NCBI GenBank assembly: GCA_007130885.1
Contig: SLRQ01000058.1
Coordinates: 1 to 64,000, forward strand
Length of the DNA stretch: 64,000 bases
DNA from: Deltaproteobacteria bacterium
Lineage (GTDB): Bacteria; Myxococcota; Myxococcia; SLRQ01
Direction of reading: 5' to 3'
Shown: piece after piece, positions 32,091 through 40,830 of the stretch
How positions within the stretch are numbered: position 1 is the first letter of the stretch
How the letters are laid out: each line of letters opens with the position of its first letter
Notes under the pieces: model-generated
The model's database searches: none
What the model was told of the DNA's origin: nothing
The model's input: the letters and a program-made list of their open reading frames with translations, nothing else
Made by a program: the position numbers and the translations under genes

Positions 32091-32714
32091 ATGAAATCAA
32101 CGACTCTTTTCAGAATTTCGACGGCGCTTTGCGTTGGGTGTTTGCTGCTGGTTTCGTGTAACCATGAGTCCGATGACGAGCGTTCGGTCGCGAAAGCCGA
32201 GGACGCAGGCTCCGTCTCGTCGGGCAACGGGGCGGGGGCTGGTGAAGTTTGCGGGATAATGGAGACGGACTGCGGCGAAGGCGACGACGACGAGGATTGC
32301 GTCGACTTGAATGCGTCCACTCGACACTGCGGCGCTTGTGGCCGGCGTTGCTTCAGCCACCAGGAGTGCACCGACGGCGAGTGCAGGGGTGTGGGAGTCC
32401 TCTCTCCGGACGAGCTCAGTCGGGCATTGGAGGATCAGGATTTCCTCCTTATAAATGTTCGTGCTCCCGCTCAGGCCCTCATTCCGGGCACTGATGCAAG
32501 CGTTCCTCACAACAGGCTAGATCTCATGAAGGAGGTCATCGGCGAGGATCGAGAGCGTCGAGTAGTGCTTTACTGTGGAACGAGCACCCGTATCAGGGTA
32601 GCGCTTCGCCTGCTTCGTGACGAAGGGTACGAAAACGTATCCGTTTTGGAGAATGGAGTCGCAGGCTGGGAGAGAGCAGGCTATTCGACTATCTCGGGAG
32701 CGGCTTTTCGCTGA
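32091..32714 (+). CDS. Rhodanese-domain lipoprotein (copy 2)
   Basis: 207 residues, signal MKSTTLFRISTALCVGCLLL with lipobox LVSC, and GGAG 8 bases upstream of the ATG. An acidic Gly-rich spacer and Cys linker (STRHCGACGRRCFSHQEC) precede a rhodanese domain: LSPDELSRALEDQDFLLINV, VVLYCGTSTRIRVA with the active Cys, and VLENGVAGWERAGY. It shares the architecture of the 19924-20490 protein. Both have a region beginning LSP(E/D)EL, suggesting duplication. It is last in the TTGGCCAA operon and is followed directly by the dispersed repeat block. Confidence 0.85.
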   Translation: MKSTTLFRISTALCVGCLLLVSCNHESDDERSVAKAEDAGSVSSGNGAGAGEVCGIMETDCGEGDDDEDCVDLNASTRHCGACGRRCFSHQECTDGECRGVGVLSPDELSRALEDQDFLLINVRAPAQALIPGTDASVPHNRLDLMKEVIGEDRERRVVLYCGTSTRIRVALRLLRDEGYENVSVLENGVAGWERAGYSTISGAAFR

Positions 32715-32730
32715 AAAGCAGCGATTGGAG

Positions 32731-32776
32731 CCCGCCTCCATTCGCCTGATGGCACCTGTTCGGTGGCACCTGTTCG
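32731..32776. repeat. GGCACCTGTTC repeat block, second locus
   Basis: CCCGCCTCCATTCGCCTGAT followed by two GGCACCTGTTCGG units. It is related to the tandem block at 19641-19731 and lies 17 bases after the stop of rhodanese copy 2. Confidence 0.75.
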
Positions 32777-32827
32777 GTTCGGGTTCGGTTCGGCAAAACG
32801 GGCTCCGGCGAAGACTTCGAATGAGGT

Positions 32828-32845
32828 ACTCGTACCGGTACGAGT
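32828..32845. repeat. Perfect 18-bp palindrome
   Basis: ACTCGTACCGGTACGAGT is its own reverse complement. A degenerate copy lies at 19616-19633. It may be the end or stem of a REP-like element or a protein-binding site. Confidence 0.8.
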
Positions 32846-32960
32846 TGACCTTTTCGTTTGGCCTCCATGAACGTGCGGCCGTACATTTTCTCCGCCGCCC
32901 CTTGATTGTGCATTCGGCACAAAAACCCTGAGTGCGTCCACCGTGTGCTTGCCCGTTTGC

Positions 32961-33022
32961 TCCTCAAGCGATCGAAATACCTCGGGATTCCTCCGCCAAG
33001 CGACTCGGACGATAGAGGGGAT
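32961..33022 (-). repeat. Dispersed 62-bp conserved segment, copy B
   Basis: This is the reverse-complement counterpart of 20571-20632. On the minus strand it begins ATCCCCTCTATCGTCCGAGT. It lies between the palindrome and the arsenite operon promoter. Confidence 0.75.
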
Positions 33023-33040
33023 GGCTAGAGTGCTCCGGGG

Positions 33041-33068
33041 TTGACAGCGACACGGTCCTTTCTTACCT
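33041..33068 (+). promoter_or_regulatory. Promoter of the arsenite operon
   Basis: TTGACA at 33041-33046, a 16-base spacer, and TTACCT at 33063-33068. An imperfect dyad of ATAT arms sits just downstream (33079-33096), between promoter and start codon, where an ArsR repressor would bind. No TTGGCCAA box is present, so this unit is probably separately controlled. Confidence 0.5.
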
Positions 33069-33094
33069 TGCTTGGCGTATATCGAATTGCGCAT

Positions 33095-33445
33095 ATGTCC
33101 AAGCCAGCCGAAATCTTCAAGGCCCTGTCGGATCCGACGCGGCTAAGGTGTCTTCTTCTCCTCCACGGGGAGCGCGAGCTGTGTGTCTGTGAGCTGGTGG
33201 AAGCGCTGAACGTCTCGCAGCCGCTCATCTCGCGGCATCTCGCGCACCTGCGAGGTGTCGGCATCGTGGAGGACGAGCGCAGAGGACAATGGGTTCATTA
33301 CCGCCTGAGCCCGGGGCTCGGCAGCTGGGTGATCGAGTTGCTCGAGATCTTGCAGCGCGTGGAAGCGGAGACCGACGAGATGATCGAGGCGCGAGCGCGG
33401 CTTTCCGCAATGTTGCCGAGGCCGCCGGGCAGGTGTGACGAGTAA
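33095..33445 (+). CDS. arsR: ArsR-family arsenite-responsive repressor
   Basis: 116 residues starting MSKPAEIFKALSDPTRLRCL. The helix-turn-helix (EALNVSQPLISRHLAHLRGV) is preceded by ELCVCEL, the Cys30-x-Cys32 pair that binds As(III) or Sb(III) in classical ArsR. The leader is short and has no clear Shine-Dalgarno, and the ATG overlaps the predicted operator. It heads the operon with ACR3 and a universal stress protein, and release from DNA on arsenite binding is the expected control. Confidence 0.9.
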   Translation: MSKPAEIFKALSDPTRLRCLLLLHGERELCVCELVEALNVSQPLISRHLAHLRGVGIVEDERRGQWVHYRLSPGLGSWVIELLEILQRVEAETDEMIEARARLSAMLPRPPGRCDE

Positions 33446-33473
33446 CCGTGCTACCCAGCAGGAGCTATCGAAA

Positions 33474-34598
33474 ATGACTGAACAGCAATCTAGTCCCACG
33501 GAAGCCGGCAAGGGAATGGGGGTGTTCGAGAAGTACCTCTCGGTCTGGGTATTGGTGGCCATAGTGGCGGGCATCGCCCTCGGTCAGCTCGCGCCGGCCG
33601 TCCCGGAAACGCTCGCTCGTTTCGAGTACGCGAACGTGTCGATCCCGGTCGCCATACTCATATGGGCGATGATTTTCCCGATGATGGTTCAGATCGACTT
33701 TGCGGCCATCAAGGGCGTGAGGAGACAGCCGCGCGGTCTGGTCATCACAACGACGGTGAACTGGCTCATCAAGCCCTTCACCATGTTCGCGATTGCATGG
33801 TTCTTCCTGATCATCGTCTTTCGCCCCTTGATCCCGGAAGAGCTGGCCCGTGAGTACCTTGCGGGCGCGATTCTTCTCGGTGCCGCTCCTTGTACCGCGA
33901 TGGTATTCGTGTGGAGTTATATGACGCGGGGAGACGCGGGTTACACGCTGGTGCAGGTCTCGGTGAACGACCTCATCATGCTCTTCGCGTTCGCGCCGAT
34001 TGTCATACTGTTGCTCGGGATATCCGATATCGTGGTGCCCTGGGATACCGTCGTCCTCTCGGTCGTTCTCTACATCGTAATTCCTCTTGCGGCGGGCTAC
34101 GCCACTCGCGTGCTGCTGATCAAGAGAAACGGGATCGACTGGTTCGACAACGTTTTCATGAAGAGGATCGGGCTCGTTACCCCCACGGGTCTCATCCTCA
34201 CGCTCGTTCTTCTTTTCGCCTTTCAGGGCGAGGTCATACTCGGCAATCCGCTTCACATTCTCCTGATAGCCGTTCCGCTCATCATCCAGACCTTCTTCGT
34301 TTTCTTCATCGCATACGGGTGGGCGAAGGTCTGGAGGGTTCCACACAAAGTTGCGGCGCCGGGAGCCATGATCGGCGCGAGCAACTTCTTCGAGCTGGCC
34401 GTGGCGGCGGCGATTGCGCTGTTCGGTCTTCAGTCCGGGGCCGCGCTGGCGACGGTGGTCGGTGTTCTGGTGGAGGTACCGGTAATGCTTGCGCTCGTTG
34501 CAATAGCGAATCGAACCAGACGACATTTCCCTGTTACGGAAGCCGCCTGCGGACCCGCCGCCGTGGGGGCTGCCGCGGGATCGGAAAGGAGAGAGTGA
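33474..34598 (+). CDS. acr3: ACR3-family arsenite efflux permease
   Basis: 374 residues with ten membrane helices. ACR3 hallmarks: FEKYLSVWVLVAIVAGIALG near the N-terminus, PMMVQIDFAAIKGV, NWLIKPFTMFAIAWFF, GAAPCTAMVFVWSYMTRGDA with the essential Cys, and GASNFFELAVAAAIALFG. The ATG at 33474 has AGGAG 9 bases upstream. A GTG at 33435 overlapping arsR is possible. It exports As(OH)3 driven by the proton gradient. The stop overlaps the start of the next gene (TGATG). Confidence 0.95.
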   Translation: MTEQQSSPTEAGKGMGVFEKYLSVWVLVAIVAGIALGQLAPAVPETLARFEYANVSIPVAILIWAMIFPMMVQIDFAAIKGVRRQPRGLVITTTVNWLIKPFTMFAIAWFFLIIVFRPLIPEELAREYLAGAILLGAAPCTAMVFVWSYMTRGDAGYTLVQVSVNDLIMLFAFAPIVILLLGISDIVVPWDTVVLSVVLYIVIPLAAGYATRVLLIKRNGIDWFDNVFMKRIGLVTPTGLILTLVLLFAFQGEVILGNPLHILLIAVPLIIQTFFVFFIAYGWAKVWRVPHKVAAPGAMIGASNFFELAVAAAIALFGLQSGAALATVVGVLVEVPVMLALVAIANRTRRHFPVTEAACGPAAVGAAAGSERRE

Positions 34599-35443
34599 TG
34601 CCGTTCGGACACGTTCTAGTCGCGGTCGACTTCTCGCCGTCGTGGCCGGCGCTACTGCACAGGCTCGGCCATCTCGCCGGTTGGGGCACGTCGAAGCTGA
34701 CCTTGGTGCACGTTCTTGACAGCCACTACCCCGCCGCCCCCGCCGAGACACATCGAGCACACTATGAGCAAGAACTTGCGCAGACGGCGCGCGAGCTGTC
34801 CGCTCGAGGGTTTGCCGTGGAGCATCAGGTGCGGGACGGAGATCCGGCGCTCGAGATTGTCGAGGCGGCCACCGAAGCGGAAGCCGATGTCATCCTGGCG
34901 GGCAGCCACGGACACAGCAGGTTGCGTGAGCTCTTTTTCGGGAACGTCGTCTTGAACCTTGCCAGGCTTACCGATCGTCCGTTGTGGGTGGAGCCCTCGC
35001 TCGAACCGGTACCCGAGGAGATGGAGCCGGTACCGATGGCTGAAACCAAGGTTCTTTTGGCCACCGATGGTTCCGATGCGGCTGCCGCGGCCGAGGGGCT
35101 GTTCGAAAGACTCGTGCCGCGGGTCGGGAGCGCGATCGTTATTCATGTATTGGGAAGAAGTGAGCAGAGGCGGATTGACGCGGAGCGAGTCGAGATCGTT
35201 GGGCACCTCGAGACTCTCGAGGAGCGCATACCGGGCATAGAGACGCGCATCGAGAATGGCCGGCCGGCAACCGTCATTGCTCGAACCGCTGACCGGGAGC
35301 AGACCGATCTGGTCGTGATCGGCAAGCGGGGTCACAATCCGATACGTGACATCCTTCTTGGAAGCACGGTCGAGGGGGTCTGCCGCGGGATCTCGCGTCC
35401 CGTGTTGATCGTGCCCCAGCATGTACGGGGGGCTTCTCAATGA
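34598..35443 (+). CDS. Tandem universal stress protein
   Basis: 281 residues with AAGGAGAG 5 bases before the ATG, whose A is the last base of the ACR3 stop. It has two UspA domains. The first opens MPFGHVLVAVDFSPSWPALL and has VILAGSHGHSRLRELFFGNV. The second opens TKVLLATDGSDAAAAAEGLF and has LVVIGKRGHNPIRDILLGST. The G-x2-G-x9-G-(S/T/N) nucleotide loop is good in the second domain and present in the first. It is likely an ATP-binding cytosolic stress protein induced with arsenite efflux. The open frame extends upstream inside ACR3 but lacks a sensible start there. Confidence 0.9.
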   Translation: MPFGHVLVAVDFSPSWPALLHRLGHLAGWGTSKLTLVHVLDSHYPAAPAETHRAHYEQELAQTARELSARGFAVEHQVRDGDPALEIVEAATEAEADVILAGSHGHSRLRELFFGNVVLNLARLTDRPLWVEPSLEPVPEEMEPVPMAETKVLLATDGSDAAAAAEGLFERLVPRVGSAIVIHVLGRSEQRRIDAERVEIVGHLETLEERIPGIETRIENGRPATVIARTADREQTDLVVIGKRGHNPIRDILLGSTVEGVCRGISRPVLIVPQHVRGASQ

Positions 35444-35553
35444 TGCCGGCTCCGGTCATGCCTCGCGGAAGCTTGTGAGGCGACTTTGTCGTGCCGGAAG
35501 ATACACCGGTGACTTCACCCTCCGCACGGTATCGAGGCCTCTTCTTCTTGTGA

Positions 35554-37458
35554 TTACCTCTCGGGCGTGAAGAAACTCATCCTTTCCATCTCGGCGAGCT
35601 CTCCTTCCGAGACGGCTCCTTCGACAAGCTCATAACCCATGAGCGCGAAGATGCGCCCGCGATAGAAGATGGGGCGAGAGTTACCGTACCAGTCAACGCA
35701 GGAGTACTTGCAATTGTCGTCAATCTGGGCCTCTTCGGAGGCGGCCAGCGCGCCCAGCGATCTCAAAGCCAGATCGTTGCTTACTTCGAGAAAACGCACT
35801 TCGGCCGAGCCATACAGAAGATGTGACCAGTTTCCTCCTTCGTAGCGCAGCGGCAGCCCGAGGATTCCGCCTCCTTCCGGGCTTGGCCGGAAGAAGAAGC
35901 CGTGGCTTCTCGTCTCGCCTTGGACCGCGCCTTGCTGCGTATAGGAGCTTTCCACGGAGGGTTGCTCGCCTAGTCTCAAGGAGCTGAAATGGAGGTCGGC
36001 TTCATCGCGGCCTATGACCATGGCGGCATCACCGAGCACCTCGATGCGCTCGACGGCGTGACCCAGCTCGATGTCATGCACGACGCTGGGATCCTCCCAG
36101 GAGGTAAGGAAGACGCGTCGAATCTCGGGCTCCGGTGTGCCCCAGCTAGATGCGCCCCACAGCACATAGTCGTTCACGAAACGGTTTCGCAAGGTGCCTC
36201 TTGGAGGCGCGGGTAACGGTGTGAAGGCATCCGCGCCTACCTCGGGCGCCGATGCGTCGAGATGTTCCAGGGGCACCCGCAACAGAGCCATGTCTCCACT
36301 TGCCAGCTCCGGATGCCACATTGCGTCTCCTCCGCCGTCGGCCACCAGAACTACGTTGATGTGGCCGTCAGGGCTTTGATTGAACGAGAACTGGTCGATG
36401 GGAGACCCCTTGGCCCGCACGGCTTTCACTTCGCCGTCTTCGAGCGGCATCCTATACAGATGCGCCGACCGAGGATGGGCCTCGTCCGGCGGCGAGCGCT
36501 GATACATCGAGCTTACCCACAGCCACACCGCGTCAGTGGTCACGTAGAAGGTCCGGGCGAATGGCCCCAAGACGGATCGTCCGGTGCAATCGAGCCCTTC
36601 CTCGCCAAGATCACAGCGCACGATCGTATGCAGCGTCGGCCATAGATCACCCTGAATGGGACGGTAGATCTCGGTCTTGGGGACGATGGGCTCCCATTCC
36701 GTTACCTCATTGCCTCCCACCCATCTACTTATCGACGGTACACTTGCTTCATCGGTCATCCAGGAGCTGCGCTGAAATAGGTAGTACGGGATGTAGAACA
36801 CCAAGGTCCCGTCGATTAGGCGACTGGCGTAGTTCCGGGACGAGAAATAGTCGTTCGAGCGCAGGAAATAGGTTGCCTCGTGTGTCAGGTCGCCATCGGC
36901 GCCTAGGCGGAAGAGACCAAGCTCGGTGGCTCCTATCCGGTAGCTGAAACCGACTACTACCACCCTGTCGCCGTAAATCAGCATTTCGTCGTACCAGGTG
37001 CCCTTGGTCCAGCCCTCCGGATAGGCATCGACCTGGGCTACGGGCACAAAATCATCGAGATCGCCGGTCGTCTGGCGAACACTGAACAGACGGCCTCTGC
37101 GCAGTATGACGAAGTAGTCACCGGCGGCCTTGACGATGCCGCCTTCATCCACGCCTTCTTCTTGCACGTTGGTGATGGATTCGTCGGCGGGCATGGACTT
37201 GTCTTGTGGAGCGCTGTCGGCACATCCGATCACCAAGCCGCCGCAGCCGGTAGCGTAACGGGAGCTGCGCAGCTCGTAGAGATCTCGTACCCACTCGTCG
37301 AACTCGTCGTCGGAAGCAAACTTGACGAGGCGGTCGGCCGTCAGGTCGGCCAAGGCCTCGTCGAGATCGTCCGATGAGCCGCCTCCGCCGAAAGACAGAA
37401 GCGACAGCAGCAGGATGTTGCCCCAAACGCCGATTCTCCGGTTTGTTCTTCTTGTCAT
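35554..37458 (-). CDS. Secreted beta-propeller domain protein (PF09826-like)
   Basis: 634 residues starting MTRRTNRRIGVWGNILLLSL, with GGAGG 5 bases before the ATG. The N-terminus is basic and hydrophobic without a clear lipobox, followed by Gly/Ser. The motif ITNVQEEGVDEGGIVKAAGD, then FVILRRGRLF, is diagnostic of the beta-propeller family seen in many bacteria and archaea. The sequence then runs as repeated blades to EMERMSFFTPER. Two Cys in CKYSC near the end may pair. Probably an exported or surface protein of unknown function, monocistronic. Confidence 0.8.
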   Translation of the reverse strand: MTRRTNRRIGVWGNILLLSLLSFGGGGSSDDLDEALADLTADRLVKFASDDEFDEWVRDLYELRSSRYATGCGGLVIGCADSAPQDKSMPADESITNVQEEGVDEGGIVKAAGDYFVILRRGRLFSVRQTTGDLDDFVPVAQVDAYPEGWTKGTWYDEMLIYGDRVVVVGFSYRIGATELGLFRLGADGDLTHEATYFLRSNDYFSSRNYASRLIDGTLVFYIPYYLFQRSSWMTDEASVPSISRWVGGNEVTEWEPIVPKTEIYRPIQGDLWPTLHTIVRCDLGEEGLDCTGRSVLGPFARTFYVTTDAVWLWVSSMYQRSPPDEAHPRSAHLYRMPLEDGEVKAVRAKGSPIDQFSFNQSPDGHINVVLVADGGGDAMWHPELASGDMALLRVPLEHLDASAPEVGADAFTPLPAPPRGTLRNRFVNDYVLWGASSWGTPEPEIRRVFLTSWEDPSVVHDIELGHAVERIEVLGDAAMVIGRDEADLHFSSLRLGEQPSVESSYTQQGAVQGETRSHGFFFRPSPEGGGILGLPLRYEGGNWSHLLYGSAEVRFLEVSNDLALRSLGALAASEEAQIDDNCKYSCVDWYGNSRPIFYRGRIFALMGYELVEGAVSEGELAEMERMSFFTPER

Positions 37459-37767
37459 GATTCCTCCGAGGTACAAGGCGTTCTTGCAATTGGCGGGCCA
37501 TCGGCTGGCGGCAGCAAAAGCCCCCTCGTAGCGAAGGCTATTCCCGCTCCGGTCACAGAGAGGAGCTCGTCATTATGACACGAATGTCGCGGGAAGACGG
37601 GCCTGCCGGTAAGAGGCGGTCTATAATTCCAAACCTTGGATGTACCCATGACAACTAGCTGGCACATCACGTGAAATCGGGTTGGTAGGTGGTGGAGCTT
37701 ATGTCGGCTAAGTGTATGATCCGTAACCGAATGCGCCCTGCGGAGGGGTGCGAAACATGAGGAGACA

Positions 37768-38934
37768 GTGGTGGCAGCGAGCAGGGCACCGAAGGAGTAC
37801 CACGGGTTCGAGCAGGGTCCGATACGGCCGCCCAGCGAGTCGGGAAGCCTTCTCATAAGGGTGAGTCGCAACTGCCCCTGGAACAAGTGCACCTTTTGTC
37901 CGGTCTACAAGAACTCGAGCTTTTCGATGCGGCCGGTTGCCCATGTCATAAAAGACATCGACGCGGTAGCCCATCATATGGCTGCTCTGCGCGACATGGC
38001 CGATGAATCCGGAAGGATAGCACTTGAAGATACTCGCCGGTACTTGACGAAGCTTTCCGATCGCGATCACCAGGCTCTTCATGCGGCGCTAAACTGGATG
38101 GCCGCCGGCATGGAGTCGGTCTTCCTTCAGGACGCGAATGCTCTGGTGATCAAACCGGGCGACATTGTTCGGATTCTCACGCACCTGAACAGGCGCTTCC
38201 CGTGGACGTCCAGGATTACTTCATATGCCCGCTCGCATACGGTCGCTCGCATGAGCCGGGAGGCGCTGAATGATATTTCGGCCGCCGGACTCAACCGTGT
38301 ACACATTGGAATGGAGTCTGCTTCGAACGAGGTGTTGGATCTTGTCGCCAAGGGCGTCGACAAAGAAGCGCACGTAGCGGCCGGAAGAAAAGTGGTCGAA
38401 GCTGGAATGGAGCTTTCCGAGTACGTCATGCCTGGGCTGGGAGGACGTAGTCTTTCCGCTTCTCACGTCAGGGAGACCGCTGACGCGTTGAATCAAATCA
38501 ATCCGCACTTCATAAGATTTAGAAGTCTCGCCGTCCCCGGCAGTGCACCGATGCATCAGGAGCTTCGAGCAGGACGATTCGAAAAACTAACCGACTCCGA
38601 GGTGGCCGAGGAGATTCTTCTATTACTAAAGAATCTAGAGGGGATTACGAGCGAAGTCAGAAGTGACCACATTCTAAACCTATTCGAAGACGTCGAAGGA
38701 AAGCTTCCTGAAGACAAAGACAAGATGATGGACGTCATTACTCGATTTCTGGATATGCCGGCGAAAGATCGCATGCTCTATCAGGTAGGTCGTCGACTTG
38801 GGGTTTTTCGCCGTCTCGATGAAACCTCTGATTCGGCGGCTGCAGCCGAGGTGGAAAGGTTGATAGAGAGTTACGGGTTGACGCCTGAAAACGTGGACGA
38901 GTTCATCGACAAAATGATAGCGCGATACATATGA
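37768..38934 (+). CDS. Radical SAM protein
   Basis: 388 residues. A canonical cluster motif, VSRNCPWNKCTFCPVYKNSS (CxxxCxxC near residue 36), is followed by a TIM-barrel-like core with AALNWMAAGMESVFLQDANA, LNRVHIGMESASNEVLDLVA and EYVMPGLGGRSLSASHVRE. The C-terminus is helical. It resembles HemN/Elp3-like radical SAM proteins of unknown substrate. The start is one of two adjacent GTG codons (37768, 37771) following GGAG; no ATG in this frame is suitable. The next gene, 105 bases downstream, is a GNAT and may be unrelated. Confidence 0.85.
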   Translation: MVAASRAPKEYHGFEQGPIRPPSESGSLLIRVSRNCPWNKCTFCPVYKNSSFSMRPVAHVIKDIDAVAHHMAALRDMADESGRIALEDTRRYLTKLSDRDHQALHAALNWMAAGMESVFLQDANALVIKPGDIVRILTHLNRRFPWTSRITSYARSHTVARMSREALNDISAAGLNRVHIGMESASNEVLDLVAKGVDKEAHVAAGRKVVEAGMELSEYVMPGLGGRSLSASHVRETADALNQINPHFIRFRSLAVPGSAPMHQELRAGRFEKLTDSEVAEEILLLLKNLEGITSEVRSDHILNLFEDVEGKLPEDKDKMMDVITRFLDMPAKDRMLYQVGRRLGVFRRLDETSDSAAAAEVERLIESYGLTPENVDEFIDKMIARYI

Positions 38935-39039
38935 ATAACGTGTCGTTGAAAGAGCGCGCTCTCATGAAGTCGCCACAGGGACTCGTCTGCCAATGGAGAT
39001 GAACTCGCGCCGGGTATTCAGAGCGACAGGAATTCTTGG

Positions 39040-39456
39040 ATGAAGGCTATTGAACTGTTCAAGCCGGAGCACATCGAGGCGGCCGTCTCACTTTGGCATG
39101 CTACTCCTCATGTCAGCGCATCATCCGCCGATGAGCCGCAGAGGTTGACTAGATTTCTCGAACGAAACGACGGCTGCAGCTTTGTGGCGATCAATGGGAA
39201 GCAGGTAATCGGCACGTGCCTTTGCGGACACGATGGGCGTCGAGGTTTCATTCATCACCTGGCCGTCGCACCGGAGTGGCGAGGGAAAGGCATTGGCTCG
39301 AGGCTGGTGGACCAAAGCTTGGAGGCTCTCGGCAAGCAAGGGATCGAAAAGTGCCATGCCCTCGTATACCGAGATAACCCGTACTCGAAGCTTTTTTGGG
39401 AAGCCCGAGGTTGGCAGCGCCGCGACAACTTGTTCATCTTCTCTCAACGGTGCTAA
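39040..39456 (+). CDS. GNAT-family N-acetyltransferase
   Basis: 138 residues. GNAT landmarks are HHLAVAPEWRGKGIGSRLVD (acetyl-CoA pyrophosphate loop RGKGIG) and YRDNPYSKLFWEARGWQRRD near the end. AGGA lies 8 bases before the ATG. The acceptor substrate cannot be told. It is a single-domain enzyme of typical length. Confidence 0.85.
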   Translation: MKAIELFKPEHIEAAVSLWHATPHVSASSADEPQRLTRFLERNDGCSFVAINGKQVIGTCLCGHDGRRGFIHHLAVAPEWRGKGIGSRLVDQSLEALGKQGIEKCHALVYRDNPYSKLFWEARGWQRRDNLFIFSQRC

Positions 39457-39583
39457 AGCTCTTGCCCCCCACTGGCGTTGTTGTGACGACTATCCTCTTT
39501 CGACCTCGATTCTCTCGAGCACGACGGTTTGATAAGGGCCTTGCGGGAGTAGACCATCTCGAGGTGAAGAGAGCGCTCTGGAA

Positions 39584-40630
39584 ATGGGCGACAAGCAGGG
39601 AGGCCGAGTGACCAAGCAAGAGATCGGTAAGTTGGGCCAAGACTCCCAACGACCACGGCTTTCCGTCGTCTATCTCCAGCTTGCCGCGGCGATGGCATTC
39701 TTCGGGATGAGCTTCGTATTCACATCGCTCGCTCTCACGGAGCTGCGGCCTATCACGATCATTGTAATTCGCTTGGTGATCTCTCTGCTCGCCCTGACAG
39801 TTGTCGCCGGAATTCCGGCGGTTACTCGGAGCACCGGGCAAAGGCAGGTTCCGCGAAAGGCGGATCTGCCCATGTTCGTTTGCATCGGCTTGTTTCAGCC
39901 ATTCTTTTACTTCCTTTGCGAGACGACCGGCTTGTTGTACGTAAGCCCGTCCGTGGCCGCTATCGTTGTCGCAACCATTCCCGTGATCACCCCTTTGTTC
40001 GCATTCTTGTTTCTAAGGGAGCGGGTGTCGGCGGCGACCGTGCTTGGAGCGTCAATGAGCATAGGCGGTGTGGCGCTGATTGTTCTCGCGGGCGGTGAAG
40101 CCGGCCACGCGCGTCCGCTGGGAGTCTTCCTGGTGTTCGGCGCGGTGCTTTCCGCGGTTGGGTACTCGATAGCATTGCGCGGTTTGCCGTCTCACTACAG
40201 CTCCCTGACGGTCGTTACATGGCAGAATCTCATCGGGCTTACGATGTTCTTGCCGTTGTGGCTGCTTTTCGATGGAACTCACCTCGTCGGTGAAGGCCTC
40301 CCGAGCATACAGGTGATGGGAGCCTTGGCCTTCCTGGGGCTCTTCCCTTCCACGTTGAGCTTCATCTTTCTCGGACGAGGCATTCGACTCCTCGGTCCGA
40401 GCAAGGCGAACGTTATGGTCAACACCGTGCCGGTATTTGCTACCTTGTTCAGCGTGTTGGTGCTCGGCGAGCTCTTGCGTTCGAGCACCGTCATCGGAAT
40501 GGTGATTGTAATCAGCGGCGTCCTCTTGAGTCAGCTGCGCCGGCGCGAGGCTTCACATGCCGTGGCCGGCCTCGAAGCGGGCTCTTCCTCCGCTAGTGTC
40601 GCCGGCCATGGTCCGCGCGGAGCAGGTTGA
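39584..40630 (+). CDS. EamA/DMT-superfamily transporter
   Basis: 348 residues with ten helices in two EamA repeats: LQLAAAMAFFGMSFVFTSLA, SVAAIVVATIPVITPLFAFL, GALAFLGLFPSTLSFIFLGR and MVNTVPVFATLFSVLVLGEL. Probably a metabolite or amino-acid exporter. The start may be the ATG at 39584 or the GTG at 39608, which follows GGGAGG. Confidence 0.85.
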   Translation: MGDKQGGRVTKQEIGKLGQDSQRPRLSVVYLQLAAAMAFFGMSFVFTSLALTELRPITIIVIRLVISLLALTVVAGIPAVTRSTGQRQVPRKADLPMFVCIGLFQPFFYFLCETTGLLYVSPSVAAIVVATIPVITPLFAFLFLRERVSAATVLGASMSIGGVALIVLAGGEAGHARPLGVFLVFGAVLSAVGYSIALRGLPSHYSSLTVVTWQNLIGLTMFLPLWLLFDGTHLVGEGLPSIQVMGALAFLGLFPSTLSFIFLGRGIRLLGPSKANVMVNTVPVFATLFSVLVLGELLRSSTVIGMVIVISGVLLSQLRRREASHAVAGLEAGSSSASVAGHGPRGAG

Positions 40631-40830
40631 CTAGCTGGAGGAAGCCGGCGACTAGCTGGAATGTCGTAGAGCGGCGAGAATCAGAAGAGAGAAGAACTCG
40701 AAATACTGGAATCGATGCGATAAGGTGCGCGTTGGCACTCACTCTTGAGAGGCCGGTTGAGGTTGCTTCGTGATGCTACGGAGCTCGGACAGGCGGTTTC
40801 CATAAGATACACGACGAGGACTTATCAGAT

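Larger units (their letters stand above)
32715..33040. other. Repeat-bearing intergenic region
   Basis: This contains the GGCACCTGTTC block, the 18-bp palindrome and the second copy of the 62-bp segment. A minus-strand frame crosses it (with IPSIVRVAWRRNPEVFRSLE) but includes the repeats, so I read it as a mobile-element remnant rather than a gene. Confidence 0.6.

Noticed and set aside
32681..33094. Minus-strand frame through the repeat region
   Set aside because: It is built mostly of dispersed repeat sequence and overlaps the arsenite promoter. It is treated as an element remnant, not a gene.
33465..34760. 431-codon minus-strand frame
   Set aside because: It is antisense to ACR3 and UspA. 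It is rich in Arg/His/Asp repeats typical of shadow translation.
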